From CAZIVE01 sp964542435 (GTDB taxonomy: Bacteria > Bacteroidota > Bacteroidia > Bacteroidales > Tannerellaceae): a DNA stretch of 64,000 nt. The stretch lies in assembly GCA_964542435.1 (NCBI GenBank), contig CAZIVE010000001.1, positions 5,736 through 69,735 on the forward strand, read 5' to 3'. A program made the position numbers and the translations under genes. Below, piece by piece: positions 1-9,800 of the stretch (positions within the stretch are counted from its first letter, which is position 1; each line of letters opens with the position of its first letter). The notes under the pieces were generated by a model. The model was given only the letters and a program-made list of their open reading frames with translations, ran no database searches and was not told where the DNA came from.

Positions 1-2
1 TC

Positions 3-665
3 GCAGGTCGTGCTTTTGGGGCAAAAGAGGGTGGACTTCAATCCATCTTCGAACACATGTGCTACGATTACGTTTATCCAGACATCACACACGTGTTGCG
101 TTTCCTCGAGAATCACGACACAGACAGATTCCTCAACAAGATGCCGGAAACAGCAGCTGACCTCTATGCATTCAAGCAGGCTCTCACATTTCTGCTGACT
201 ATTCCGGGCATTCCGCAGCTCTATTACGGACAGGAATTGCTGATGAACGGCACGAAAGAAAAGAGCGACGGCTATGTACGTAGAGATGTTCCAGGCGGTT
301 GGCCAGGCGACAAGGTGGACGAATTTACACCAGCAGGACGCACAGCTGTCCAGAACGAAGCATGGAACTTTTTGCAGACGCTGCTGAAATGGAGACGCGG
401 CAACGAAGTGATCTCGAAAGGTAGCATGAAACATTTTATGATTAACAATGGTGTATATGTATATGAAAGAAGTCTTGGGACAAAAGATGTATTGGTTATC
501 CTGAATGGCGACAGCAAGGAACTGGGTCTCCCCTTGCAACGCTATTCAGAAATTATCAAGAGTCACAGAACTGGGAAAGACATCTTAACGAATAAAGTGC
601 TTTCTCTTGATGAACAACAGATTCGGTTAAAACCCAAAGAAGTATTGGTTATGGAGTTAAACTAA
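3..665 (+). CDS. GH13 alpha-amylase family enzyme, neopullulanase/cyclomaltodextrinase type (3' part)
   Basis: The gene is cut by the left edge; the frame is open from base 3 and ends in TAA. The fragment carries the C-terminal part of a GH13 barrel: FLENHDTDRF is conserved region IV with the transition-state Asp, and IPQLYYGQE follows it. The stretch YVRRDVPGGWPGD is typical of SusA-like neopullulanases of Bacteroidales. A C-terminal beta-domain ends at EVLVMELN. The likely role is hydrolysis of starch-derived or cyclic maltodextrins in the periplasm, but the N-terminus and any signal peptide are outside the window. The exact substrate is inferred. A clear terminator follows. Confidence 0.88.
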   Translation, partial: AGRAFGAKEGGLQSIFEHMCYDYVYPDITHVLRFLENHDTDRFLNKMPETAADLYAFKQALTFLLTIPGIPQLYYGQELLMNGTKEKSDGYVRRDVPGGWPGDKVDEFTPAGRTAVQNEAWNFLQTLLKWRRGNEVISKGSMKHFMINNGVYVYERSLGTKDVLVILNGDSKELGLPLQRYSEIIKSHRTGKDILTNKVLSLDEQQIRLKPKEVLVMELN

Positions 666-700
666 ACTCCAAGGATTAATTAAATGGTGATTAATATGAA

Positions 701-745
701 GGCGGAGATGGTGCGTGATGCATACTCTCCGCCTGCTTTGTTTTA
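701..745 (+). terminator. Rho-independent terminator after the GH13 gene
   Basis: GGCGGAGA (701-708) pairs with TCTCCGCC (726-733) over 8 bp. The T-rich tail TGCTTTGTTTT follows on the plus strand, 36 bp after the GH13 stop. Confidence 0.75.
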
Positions 746-1017
746 GACTCTCCATGAATCGCATCGAATCTCTCCCACTCACGCTGCATTGTTGCCAAGC
801 TCAATCTTATCGAATCGGACTTCGCTGCATTGTTGCCAAACTCAATTTGGTCGAATCAGTCTTCGCTGCATTGTNNNNNNNNNNNNNNNNNNNNNNNNNN
901 NNNNNNNNNNNNNNNNNNNNNNNNNNNNNNNNNNNNNNNNNNNNNNNNNNNNNNNNNNNNNNNNNNNNNNNNNNCTTCGCTGCATTGTCGCTGAGCTCCC
1001 TTTTATCAAATCAAGAC
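745..1017. repeat. Tandem array A, 41-bp period, interrupted by an assembly gap
   Basis: Units share the core GCTGCATTGTTGCCAA. GCTGCA starts at 783, 824 and 865, exactly 41 bp apart, and again at 979 after the gap. Each unit carries two small palindromes: CCAAACTCAATTTGG (836-850; weaker AAG/CTT at 797-808) and CGAA...TTCG (811-824 and 852-865). The array lies between two convergent genes (GH13 and the histidine kinase). No coding function is supported; the open frames through it result from the repeat. Confidence 0.85.
875..974. other. Assembly gap (100 N) inside array A
   Basis: A run of exactly 100 N, flanked on both sides by the same 41-bp repeat. The true copy number is unknown. Confidence 0.98.
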
Positions 1018-1041
1018 AAGCAAGATACAAGCCGCGCTTGC

Positions 1042-2367
1042 TCACGAAAGGAAGACGATGGTGAATTTGGTGTGAACGCCCTGCTCCGTCTCCAATGAAA
1101 TCTTGGCATGATAGAGCGTGAGGATCTTTTCAGCCAAGGCAAGTCCAACGCCTGTGCCGCCATAACCTCGCACGTTCGACGCGCGGAAGAAAGGTTGGAA
1201 AATCTGATCGGCATCCTCCTTCGGAATTCCGATGCCATAATCCTCCACCTCAATCATAGGATGCACGCCGTACATCTTAAGACGCAAATCGATCTGCTTT
1301 GTGGAATACTTGACGGCATTGTTGAGAAAGTTCTGCAAAGCCGTCTTGAGCAGATACGCATTGGCCTGCATACAGAAAAGTCCGTCGGTGAAATCGGTAA
1401 AGAGCACTCGTTCTGTCGTCTGCGCCATTTCGGAAAGGAAGTCGTGAAGATTGATGCTGTTCTGTTCCAACGACGAAAGGTCATCGTCATGATGCGAGAG
1501 AAACAGCAGATGTTTGATAAGTTGTGAAAGACGTTGGCTTTCGGTGGAAATTCGTTGCAGTGACTCGACATATTCCTCCTTGCTCCGCTCCTTCATCAAT
1601 GTAACTTCGCATTCTCCCTGGATCGCCGTCAACGGGTTGTTGAGTTCGTGTGACGCTGCACTGACAAATGATTTCTCCGATTTGAACGCCTCTTCGATAC
1701 GCCCCAGCATCTCGTTGAGAGAATGGACAAGCGCATCCAGTTCGTCTCTGTTGCCGGTTTCCTTCAGCCTCACATTTATATTGTTTCCCTTCACAGTCTT
1801 CAGATGACTCAGAATATGTTTCAACGGCTCGAGGATTCGATCTGAATAGATCTTTCCCATCAGAATAATGATGGCAAGACTGATCAGGAGCAGGATAGAA
1901 GAAAGATACAGCGTATGTACCTGAATCTTGTAGCCATATTTATTATGCGCCGTGACAAGGATAATGTAGTTCCCTTTGTCAACGGGATAATAAAGAGCGG
2001 CACCACAAAGATTACCTTTGGTGAAAGTGATCGGATCGCCGGAGTAAAGATTATGTTGTTGCTTGGGCGTAAGGAACTTGTTCAAAGTGGTGTGCAGCAA
2101 TGTACGGTCACTATCATTAAGAATAATCTCCTTGGCTCCCGGCAACAGCGCCTTATACTTCTGTTCGATGAGCTGATAGGTACGAATATCCACAGCATCT
2201 TTCTCCAGGTTTCTCTGTGCAGAAAGAATTGCCTTGTCGCAAAGGTTAGCGTTGAACGCGCTATCGATATAGTTGGATGTGGAAACATAAAACAGGACGA
2301 TGATAAACAGCGCGATGCTGAATGTCAGCGACGAGTAGAACAAGATGAGCTTTGAACCGATCTTCAT
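1042..2367 (-). CDS. Sensor histidine kinase
   Basis: Membrane sensor kinase of 441 aa. It has an N-terminal TM helix (about 8-30), an extracytoplasmic sensor region, a second TM helix (about 150-170), a HAMP linker, a HisKA domain with phospho-acceptor H240 in SHELNNPLT, and a HATPase_c domain (NNAVKY N-box, DYGIGIP G1 box, GGTGVGLAL G2 box). It is the second gene of an operon: the response regulator ends 7 bp upstream. The signal it senses cannot be told from the sequence. All catalytic boxes are present, so it should be active. Confidence 0.92.
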   Translation of the reverse strand: MKIGSKLILFYSSLTFSIALFIIVLFYVSTSNYIDSAFNANLCDKAILSAQRNLEKDAVDIRTYQLIEQKYKALLPGAKEIILNDSDRTLLHTTLNKFLTPKQQHNLYSGDPITFTKGNLCGAALYYPVDKGNYIILVTAHNKYGYKIQVHTLYLSSILLLISLAIIILMGKIYSDRILEPLKHILSHLKTVKGNNINVRLKETGNRDELDALVHSLNEMLGRIEEAFKSEKSFVSAASHELNNPLTAIQGECEVTLMKERSKEEYVESLQRISTESQRLSQLIKHLLFLSHHDDDLSSLEQNSINLHDFLSEMAQTTERVLFTDFTDGLFCMQANAYLLKTALQNFLNNAVKYSTKQIDLRLKMYGVHPMIEVEDYGIGIPKEDADQIFQPFFRASNVRGYGGTGVGLALAEKILTLYHAKISLETEQGVHTKFTIVFLS

Positions 2368-2374
2368 GGCAATG

Positions 2375-3058
2375 TCAGGATGGTTTCTCCATCATATATC
2401 CAACGCCCACAACTGTGTGGATCAGTTTCGTCTCGTAATTCTTATCCACTTTGCTTCGCAAATAGTTGACATATACATCCACGATGTTCGTGTTCGTATC
2501 GAAATTCTTATCCCATACATTCTTGAGCAGCGCCAAACGATTGATGGCTTCACCCTGATGCATCAGAAAATACTCCAGCAACCTGAATTCCTTTATCGTC
2601 AAGTCGATGTCAGCCGCACCTCGTGATACCTTACGGGTGCGTCGATTCAGAATCAGATCCGAACACTCCAATTGTTCGGGAGCATCCACCTCAGACGATC
2701 TGCGCAGCAAAGCCATGATGCGGGCGCCCAATTCCTGAAAACTGAAAGGCTTGACGATGTAATCATCAGCACCGGCTTCGAGACCTTTCACGACATCTTC
2801 CGTCGTTCCCAATGCCGTAAGGATAATGACCGGCGTATGATAACCGAAAGTCTGACGGTACTTGGCACACAACTCCAGTCCGTTCATCTTCGGCAGAATG
2901 ATGTCGAGGACCAGCAGATCAAATTTACTGCTTTGAGCCAACGTCCAACCATCGCCGCCATCATAAGCCACGGCCGTCTCGTAACCCATCTCATTCAGTC
3001 CGCGCTGAATGAAGGATGCGATGTTCACTTCGTCTTCTACCAATAATATATGTGCCAT
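2375..3058 (-). CDS. OmpR/PhoB-family response regulator
   Basis: 227 aa: receiver domain with acidic pocket (E8-D9), phospho-acceptor D52 (VLDIILPKMNG), switch T81 and K103 (IVKPFS), followed by a winged-helix DNA-binding domain ending GVGYMMEKPS. It is the first gene of the pair with the kinase 7 bp downstream. A -7-like box lies about 20 bp upstream. The regulon is unknown; glucokinase is transcribed divergently from the same 174-bp intergenic region and could be a target, which is inference. Confidence 0.93.
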   Translation of the reverse strand: MAHILLVEDEVNIASFIQRGLNEMGYETAVAYDGGDGWTLAQSSKFDLLVLDIILPKMNGLELCAKYRQTFGYHTPVIILTALGTTEDVVKGLEAGADDYIVKPFSFQELGARIMALLRRSSEVDAPEQLECSDLILNRRTRKVSRGAADIDLTIKEFRLLEYFLMHQGEAINRLALLKNVWDKNFDTNTNIVDVYVNYLRSKVDKNYETKLIHTVVGVGYMMEKPS

Positions 3059-3076
3059 AACTTGGATTATTTACCG

Positions 3077-3084
3077 CGAAGATA
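3077..3084 (-). promoter_or_regulatory. -7 box of the two-component operon
   Basis: TATCTTCG on the minus strand, one mismatch from the Bacteroidota consensus TAnnTTTG, 18 bp upstream of the response regulator ATG. Confidence 0.45.
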
Positions 3085-3181
3085 CATGCAAAATCGGATT
3101 TGTTGTTATTCGCGACGAAAATCCATCTGTCCGGTTGATTAATTTTTATATCGGCAAGAGCCATGTTGTCATATTTTAGAT

Positions 3182-3189
3182 TACCTTCG
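3182..3189 (+). promoter_or_regulatory. -7 box of glucokinase
   Basis: TACCTTCG, the same TTCG variant as the divergent box at 3077-3084, 43 bp before the glucokinase ATG. Confidence 0.45.
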
Positions 3190-3232
3190 CTTCATTAAAC
3201 GAACTTTTATTCACAATTTAAAACTTAATATC

Positions 3233-3792
3233 ATGGAAAAGCCCTATGTAGTGGGAATAGATGTAGGCGGCACAAACACCGTATTCGGCGTTGTTGACGC
3301 ACGTGGAGTCATTTTATACAGTGGCGCTATCAAAACGGGAAACTATCCCGATGTCAATGATTATATTTCAGCTTTGGCAAAAGGCTTGAAGCCTGTCATC
3401 GAACAGGCCGGCGGTGCAGAGGCTATCAAAGGTATCGGCATGGGCGTTCCCAACGGCAACTATTATACAGGTTGCATCGAATGTGCAGCCAACCTTCCTT
3501 GGAAGAACACCGTCCCGATGGCTCAGCTGCTCAGCGAGAAGATGCACATCCCCGTTTCTCTCACCAACGACGCAAATGCAGCCGCTATCGGTGAGATGAC
3601 CTACGGTGCTGCTCGTGGAATGAAGGACTTCATCGTCATCACACTGGGAACAGGCGTTGGATCTGGCATCGTCATCGGCGGTAACATGGTTTATGGTCAT
3701 GATGGTTTTGCTGGTGAATTGGGTCATGTCATCATCCGTCGTAAGAACGGGCGTGTCTGCGGATGCGGTCGTACCGGATGTCTGGAGACCTA
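3233..3792 (+). CDS. ROK-family glucokinase (3' end lost in gap)
   Basis: 186 codons are present before the gap. The phosphate-binding motif GIDVGGTNTVFGVVD is near the N-terminus, NDANAAAIGE carries the catalytic Asp, LGTGVGSGIV follows, and the ROK zinc-binding motif CGCGRTGCLE is at the end. It should phosphorylate glucose or another hexose with ATP in the cytoplasm. ROK kinases are usually about 310-325 aa, so roughly 130 residues are missing. Reading through the N run into the next frame gives an artefactual fusion. Confidence 0.9.
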
Positions 3793-3892
3793 NNNNNNNN
3801 NNNNNNNNNNNNNNNNNNNNNNNNNNNNNNNNNNNNNNNNNNNNNNNNNNNNNNNNNNNNNNNNNNNNNNNNNNNNNNNNNNNNNNNNNNNN
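3793..3892. other. Assembly gap (100 N)
   Basis: Exactly 100 N between the 5' part of a glucokinase and the middle of an unrelated DUF6377 protein. From usual family lengths the missing DNA is probably several hundred bp or more. Confidence 0.98.
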
Positions 3893-3893
3893 C

Positions 3894-5016
3894 CAAGACC
3901 ATCTCAACGAAATTTATCTCGAAAAATGCGACTTGTTCATTCGTACCGGTATGACAAGCAACGCCCAAGATATATTTGACAAGATCAACGTCGAATCCTT
4001 TCCTGACGTTACAAAAGCCCGCTATTATGCACTCAAAATTTTTCTTCTCGTGCAAAACAGCTCTACGCCTGTCAGTATCATGATGGACAATCCTGACGTT
4101 AGCCGCAATGCAAAAGAACTGGCCCGATTCGCAAAAGAGGGTGACATGTCATCCGTCTGGTCTGCCATGTGGAACTATCGCGGCGCTGACCGTAACGAGA
4201 AACTTATTCCTATTATCCAAAAGCAATACGAAAACGATCTGAAGAATGGGAACATCGCAGCCGGTGACATGGCCTTCATGATCGCACGTTCCTACAGTCT
4301 GATGCATAAAGAAGATCTGTGGATCAAATATCTCTGCGCCGGAGCAGCCTATAACGTCATTCACATGAAACTGGATCCGACAGCACTGCTCGACCTCGTT
4401 TCATGGCTTTCGGAGAATGGCGACAGTCAAAGAGCCTACAAATACCTTGACTACGTTCTGCAATGCCAAGCCTATTATCCCGACCGCATACGCAGTACGC
4501 AGATGGCACAATATATGAAACGCATCTTTGAACAGACGCAGAAGGCCAACGACAAAGCTCGTCAGAAAGCCAATCTGTATCTATGGGGACTCACGGCGGC
4601 GTTCACCTTGAGCCTTGTTTTCCTGTTCATTGTTGCCTTTTCACTCGTCAAGCTCAAACGGCATAGAAAGAATCTGGCTGAAGTCAACAAAAAATTAGGC
4701 GATAACATAGCCCAGTTGTCCGAAGCAAAGGAGGCATTGGTTGCGACCTCAACCGAGATTGAAGAGACCAATCGGGAACTGGCGCAAGCCAACTTCATCA
4801 AGGAGGAATATATCGGCTATGGCTTTACCATCTGTTCCGAATATATCGACAAGATGCAATCGCTACGTCAGACCATCAACCGCAAACTGATGGGAGGCCA
4901 GACAGAAGAGGTGATCCGAATGACACGCTCCGAAGGCGACATCATCAATCGGGAAGTGAAGGAACTCAACCGAAAGCTCGACACCATCTTCCTCTCCATC
5001 TATCCGGACTTCGTCA
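3894..5016 (+). CDS. DUF6377-type TPR protein with one TM helix (both ends lost in gaps)
   Basis: 374 codons lie between two gaps. Helical TPR-like repeats (for example KARYYALKIF, GDSQRAYKYLDYVL) are followed by a TM helix (LYLWGLTAAFTLSLVFLFIV), a coiled coil, and the DUF6377 region (FIKEEYIGYGFTICSEYIDKM ... LDTIFLSIYPDFV). In this Bacteroidales family, as I remember it, the helical domain lies outside and the cytoplasmic tail ends in a small helix-turn-helix-like region, suggesting signalling or transcription control. That tail would be in the second gap. The family assignment is from memory of motifs. Confidence 0.75.
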
Positions 5017-5116
5017 NNNNNNNNNNNNNNNNNNNNNNNNNNNNNNNNNNNNNNNNNNNNNNNNNNNNNNNNNNNNNNNNNNNNNNNNNNNNNNNNNNNN
5101 NNNNNNNNNNNNNNNN
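5017..5116. other. Assembly gap (100 N)
   Basis: Exactly 100 N. It removes the C-terminus of the DUF6377 protein and the N-terminus of the NUDIX protein, so the two reading frames must not be joined. Confidence 0.98.
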
Positions 5117-5587
5117 CAATGCGGATTTGTTTACTATTTCAATCCTTCGGCTGCAGTCGCCTGCTTTATTCGCGACGACAGCAATCGGCTACTCTTTGTC
5201 CGTCGCGGCAAAGAGCCGGCAAAAGGCACGCTCGACACGCCCGGCGGTTTCGTTGACAGCTTCGAGACCGGCGAAGAGGCCGCTCAACGTGAGGTGATGG
5301 AAGAAACAGGTCTGCAGCTACAATCTGTGGAATACCTTTTCTCTGTTCCGAACATCTATCCCTACAAAGGATTCGAGGTGCACACGCTCGACCTATTCTT
5401 TGAATGTCACGTCGAGGACATTACAAAAGCCGTTGCACAAGATGATGCAGCGGAGATCTGTATTCTCAAACTCAAAGAGCTGAACCCTGATCTCTTCGGA
5501 TTGCCAAGTGTCAAGAAGGCCATCGCATTGTACAAAGAATTCCGGAAAGAAGAGAAGCTCGACGAACTGGAAGACGAGGCGGATTAA
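5117..5587 (+). CDS. NUDIX hydrolase (5' end lost in gap)
   Basis: The frame starting at 5117 reads QCGFVYYFNPSAAVACFIRD and contains a complete Nudix box, G-x5-E-x7-REVMEETGL (near 5248-5315), which binds the catalytic metal. The QCGF start suggests the end of an N-terminal zinc ribbon, as in NUDIX proteins of the NADH pyrophosphatase-like group. About 156 residues are visible. The C-terminus is rich in Glu and Lys. It probably hydrolyses a nucleoside diphosphate derivative; the substrate is unknown. Confidence 0.85.
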   Translation, partial: QCGFVYYFNPSAAVACFIRDDSNRLLFVRRGKEPAKGTLDTPGGFVDSFETGEEAAQREVMEETGLQLQSVEYLFSVPNIYPYKGFEVHTLDLFFECHVEDITKAVAQDDAAEICILKLKELNPDLFGLPSVKKAIALYKEFRKEEKLDELEDEAD

Positions 5588-5646
5588 AAGGCAGTGCATG
5601 CTTCAACTCCGGTAAATCTCAGAAATTAAAAGAGAATCACACTACG

Positions 5647-5692
5647 AAACAGCCTTGGCTACAAACTGCCGAGAGCTGTTTACCCGGTTTTT
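5647..5692 (+). terminator. Terminator after the NUDIX gene
   Basis: AAACAGC (5647-5653) pairs with GCTGTTT (5675-5681), with an inner GGC/GCC pair. The tail acccggTTTTTTg follows. Confidence 0.55.
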
Positions 5693-5694
5693 TG

Positions 5695-5880
5695 CATTTC
5701 TACGTCCGTCGAAGTCCTATTTACGGAAGAAATACCATTTCGACGCTCGTCGAATCCCTATTTACCGGAGAAATTGCATTCCGACGTACGTAGAAGTCCT
5801 ATTTACCGAAGAAATAGCATTTCTACATTCGTAGAGGTCCTATCGCCTGAGGAAATAGCACTTCTCAAATGTGAGAGAAA
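5695..5880. repeat. Tandem palindromic array B, 41-bp period, five units
   Basis: Each unit has a main palindrome and, about 21 bp later, a second one (ATTTACCGGAGAAAT type). Main palindromes: 5698-5713, 5739-5754 (TTCGACGCTCGTCGAA), ACGTACGT at 5784-5791, 5822-5835 (TCTACATTCGTAGA), 5864-5875 (CTCAAATGTGAG). Their centres are at 5705.5, 5746.5, 5787.5, 5828.5 and 5869.5, exactly 41 bp apart, although the stem sequences differ. The array lies between convergent genes (NUDIX and the MBL hydrolase). Confidence 0.88.
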
Positions 5881-5963
5881 GGGACAACGGGAGAAAAAGG
5901 CATCTGCAAATACGAGCCTTGCAACAATGATCCGAAAAAGCATACAAAAACATACATTCGCAT

Positions 5964-6004
5964 AAAAAAAGCAGGCGGATATGATAACAACATCCGCCTG
6001 CTTT
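5964..6004 (-). terminator. Terminator of the SusCD/GH78/MBL operon
   Basis: GCAGGCGGAT (5971-5980) pairs with ATCCGCCTGC (5992-6001). On the minus strand the stem is followed by seven T. It lies 20 bp after the stop of the MBL gene. Confidence 0.8.
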
Positions 6005-6024
6005 AAAAATATAGAAAGGTTGTA

Positions 6025-6852
6025 TTACTTCAGTGACTTCTCATTATAGTTGATGCGCACGCCATATTTGGTGACGATCAAGTTCAGTCCCATCATACCT
6101 TGTTTGTTAACTTCGCCTTTGATCTTTCCCGAAAGGATGTCTTGAGAAAGAGTGATCATATCCTTGATGCGCTGCGGCGTTTCCGGATTGCCTCCGTTGT
6201 AATGACCGGGGTAAAGCTTCGTCAGCTTGTCTTTCGTGATCACCTTGTCCATCTTCTGGCAAGTTGCAATGAGCGTGGAGAAATCGAGCGACAGCAGAAG
6301 GTTACCGGAACCGAAAGCATCGCCGCTGAATCCATAATGGGCAGCTTTGTCAATGAAAGCAGTAGAGCCTGGCGTATGACCCGGGACAAACACGACGTTA
6401 ATTTTGCGTCCGCCCAAATCGATAACCTGTCCATCCTTCAGATAACTGACCTTCCCGGGATAACCTTTCATGAACATCGGGATGTTGACGGTATCAGCCG
6501 CGTTGATCCATATCTCCGGAAAGTCGTTGATGGCGGAACCCGTATGATCTGGATGAACATGCGTTGCTACCAACATAACCGGTTTTTTGGTAATTCCGGC
6601 AACGATCTTATCGAGATGCTCAATCTTCGTACCGGCATCGATAAGCAACGCCTTCTTGCTACCTTCAATCAGATAGACACTTTCGTTGTACATCATGTGA
6701 GCCGTGCCGACCCAAGTATGAGCATCGATTTCATGGAACACGATATCCGGTCCTTTGTAAACCTCTTTACCACCGATCTGCGATTGCGGTGCCTGTGCGA
6801 AACTCATTCCGCAGACCAGCATCAATGCCATTGTCCAAATTAACTTTTTCAT
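6025..6852 (-). CDS. Secreted metallo-beta-lactamase-fold hydrolase
   Basis: 275 aa with a signal peptide (MKKLIWTMALMLVCGMSFAQ). The full MBL zinc set is visible: H98-x-H100-x-D102-H103 (THVHPDHTG), H159 (PGHTPGST), D178 (SGDAFGSG) and H217 (YPGHYNGG). The HxHxDH layout with two metals fits a glyoxalase II-like or general MBL hydrolase. It is the last gene of the SusC-SusD-GH78 operon, 12 bp after the rhamnosidase, so a role in periplasmic processing of a substituent or product of the same glycan is plausible; the substrate is not known. Confidence 0.85.
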   Translation of the reverse strand: MKKLIWTMALMLVCGMSFAQAPQSQIGGKEVYKGPDIVFHEIDAHTWVGTAHMMYNESVYLIEGSKKALLIDAGTKIEHLDKIVAGITKKPVMLVATHVHPDHTGSAINDFPEIWINAADTVNIPMFMKGYPGKVSYLKDGQVIDLGGRKINVVFVPGHTPGSTAFIDKAAHYGFSGDAFGSGNLLLSLDFSTLIATCQKMDKVITKDKLTKLYPGHYNGGNPETPQRIKDMITLSQDILSGKIKGEVNKQGMMGLNLIVTKYGVRINYNEKSLK

Positions 6853-6864
6853 ATTCTATATTGC

Positions 6865-9800
6865 TTAATTGTTAACCGTAAATGTATAAGTGCCAGGGAG
6901 CAGTTCATAGCTGACCTTTTCGCTCGTTGTAGAACCAGGTTTCAATGCAGCGTCACACTTCACGTTCTTGGCAGACTTGGCAGCCAGATAAAGAGTGGCT
7001 GTAGTATTGGCCGGAACCGTAACTTTGCACGTATAACCTGAACCATTCTTCTGCCATTCGCTCTGAATCTTGCCATAGACTGACTCGAATCCGCCTTTGG
7101 CATACTGCAACGTGCCACCAATTTCCGGTTCGATGGTGAAATGCTTATAACCCGGATTCTGCTCATCACAGCGGATTCCCAAAGCACGTGACATCATCCA
7201 TTCTTCAATAGCGCCGTAAGAGTAGTGGTTGAAAGAGTTCATGCTGACCGGTCCAAAGCCATTCTTAATGGTGTAAGAGTTCCAACGTTCCCACATGGTC
7301 GTCGCGCCCTGCTTTACAGGAAACAGCCAGGATGGATATTCCGTTTGTTCGAACAGTTTATAAGCCTCTTCGGGATAACCTGCTTCGCTAAGCACAAGAC
7401 AAATATACGGAGTTCCAACGAAACCTGTTGTCAAAGTATAGTTACTTTTCTTGATTGCATCCAGAAGATGGTTGACAGCTTTCGTCTTGTTCTCGCCTTG
7501 CAACATTCCGAAATAGAGTGGCAGAACATAAGAGGTTTGCGTATCAATGATCTCGTTACCATTTGCATCCTTCTTTCCTGAGCCACTTGTGGACATACCC
7601 AGCATGCTGCCCATCGGATCAGCTGCCGGAGCAGATGAAGCCGGAATAACCGTGAGACCATCCGCATTGATAAAGGACTTATTAAACGCTTTGCAGATAT
7701 TCTCATAGAAGCGATGGAAACGGACTGCATCGTCTTTCTTGCCTAAAGCCGTAGCAATCTTCTCCATAATCTGTGCGTCATAAGCACTATATGCTGTGTT
7801 GGTCAGCATGGTATTGGTGAAGACAGGAGCAAGCCAGTCACCCGTACCTCCGAAAGGCTGGATGAAGTCTTTTGCATTACGCTCCAGGTATTCCATAAAC
7901 CTCAGCATGGAAGGATAATGATCCTCCAACATGCGGATATCTCCATACTGCAAGTAAACCTGCCAAGGAACAACGACTCCGACATCTTGCCATCCGCCGC
8001 ACTGCATGCTGCCGTCTGCAGAAGCTCCTACAGGAGGAACGCCCAGTTCAGGATAATAGCCGCCGAAGCCGCCGTTATTGGCTTGGTCATCGCGGACGGT
8101 GTAGAACCAACGTGTGTAGAACGGATCGACATTCATATTATACGTTGCAGCACGCGAGAACACCTGTGCGTCACCGGTCCAGCCCATACGTTCATCACGT
8201 TGCGGACAGTCTGTCGGAACAGAAAGAAAATTACCACGTTCACCCCAAACAACGTTTTCGAAAAGACGGTTGATGTCTTTATTAGAGGTTTCAAAGTTAC
8301 TCATCTGCTCGCCGATGGATTCCAGAACGACGCCCTGGACATCTTCCAATGCCAAAGGAGCATCGAGACCTTCGATCGAGATATAACGGAAACCGTGCGT
8401 GGTGAAATGAGGTTCGAATGTTTCTCCGGCAGCATCACCTTTCAGTGTATAGTGATCGGTAGCCAATGCACTTCTGTAGTTATCCATATACATGCGGCCT
8501 TTCATTTTCTGATACATCTCAACCGTATAAGGAGCGACAGGCTCTGTTGGAATCACGTCAGGATAAAGTGCCTCTGCAAAATGCACCGTGATAGTCAGTC
8601 CGGTTTTTCCCTTGATATTCTTCAAGCGCGGGATACCTGCCATATTTTGGCCAAGGTCATAAACATACACATGAGGATCCACCTCTTTGACTGTTTTTGC
8701 AGTCAGCGTGACATTATTCTGAATGGTCATGCCAACATAGCCCTGAAGCTTTACAGTCTGTGAAGGTGCGGGTACAACGACAGCAGCATTCCATGAAGAA
8801 TCGTCAAAAACACCATCTGTCCAACCAGCTACTTCCTTCTGTGCATTGTAGTCCTCACCATTCAACAGACTGTTAGCCTCTATAGGACCTTGCGTATAGG
8901 CTTTCCAACTTCCGTCGGTCACAAAGGTCTGCTTCGTGCCGTCGGTATAGTTTACGAGGATCATCGCCATAACGGATTGCTTTACTCCGTACTGATCTTG
9001 CCATGTAGAGTTGAATCCCATCATATCGCTGAACCAACCTGTGCCAAGCGTCACTCCTATTCCATTATTTCCCTGTTTCAAGAGAGAGGTTATATCAAAT
9101 GTATTGTACATGATACGATAACGATAGTCGGTCCAACCCGGATTCAGGAAATCTTTGCCGACCATCTGACTGTTGATGGTAAATTCATAGACGCCACGAG
9201 CGGTAGCGTAGAGTCTGGCACTTGCAATCTGCTTGTCGATCGTAATGGTTTTGCGAAGCATCGGAGCAGAAACGTCTGCACCAGGCTGCCAAAGGACAAG
9301 TTTTCCGTCGCCTGCAGCGTTTCGAACCTGATCGTCGGTGTAAAGTGTTTCATTCCATGTATTTTCAGAGATACGGAAGTTGGAATATTCCGCTGGCTCT
9401 CCTTGAGGCTGGCAATAACCGATGCTATACATGCGTGCATTGGCATTAGGCTCTTCAGGAGCATCGTAGTTGATTGTAAATCCATATTCGTCAGGCGGGC
9501 CGAAGCGCATCATCATTGGATTCGAACCGGCTTTGGGAAGATGTGTGTTCTTCACCTGTTTTCCATCAATGGAGATATGAAGATTGAAACCTCGCGGACC
9601 AGCGGCCGACATCGTCACATGATGCGTAGCTCCCGCAGTCGTTGAAGAGAGAATAGAAGCGATGTCTTCGGTGAAGTCCACCTTTTCGACTCCGGATGTT
9701 TTATGAGAGAGGATCATCTGCGGAGCACCGCTTTTGAGATTGAAGTTCAGAGAAACATAGTTGGATGTATTCTTTGCTCCAAAGATAAAGACAGATTGCT

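Noticed and set aside
3657..5297. A single 546-codon frame through two N runs
   Set aside because: It joins the wrong frame of glucokinase, the DUF6377 protein and a non-coding frame of the NUDIX gene. The NUDIX box is in another frame.
5774..5965. 63-codon frame through array B
   Set aside because: It begins inside the 41-bp palindromic units and shows no protein signature.
7918..9645. Two long plus-strand frames opposite the GH78 gene
   Set aside because: Antisense shadows; the minus strand encodes a full GH78 protein with catalytic motif.
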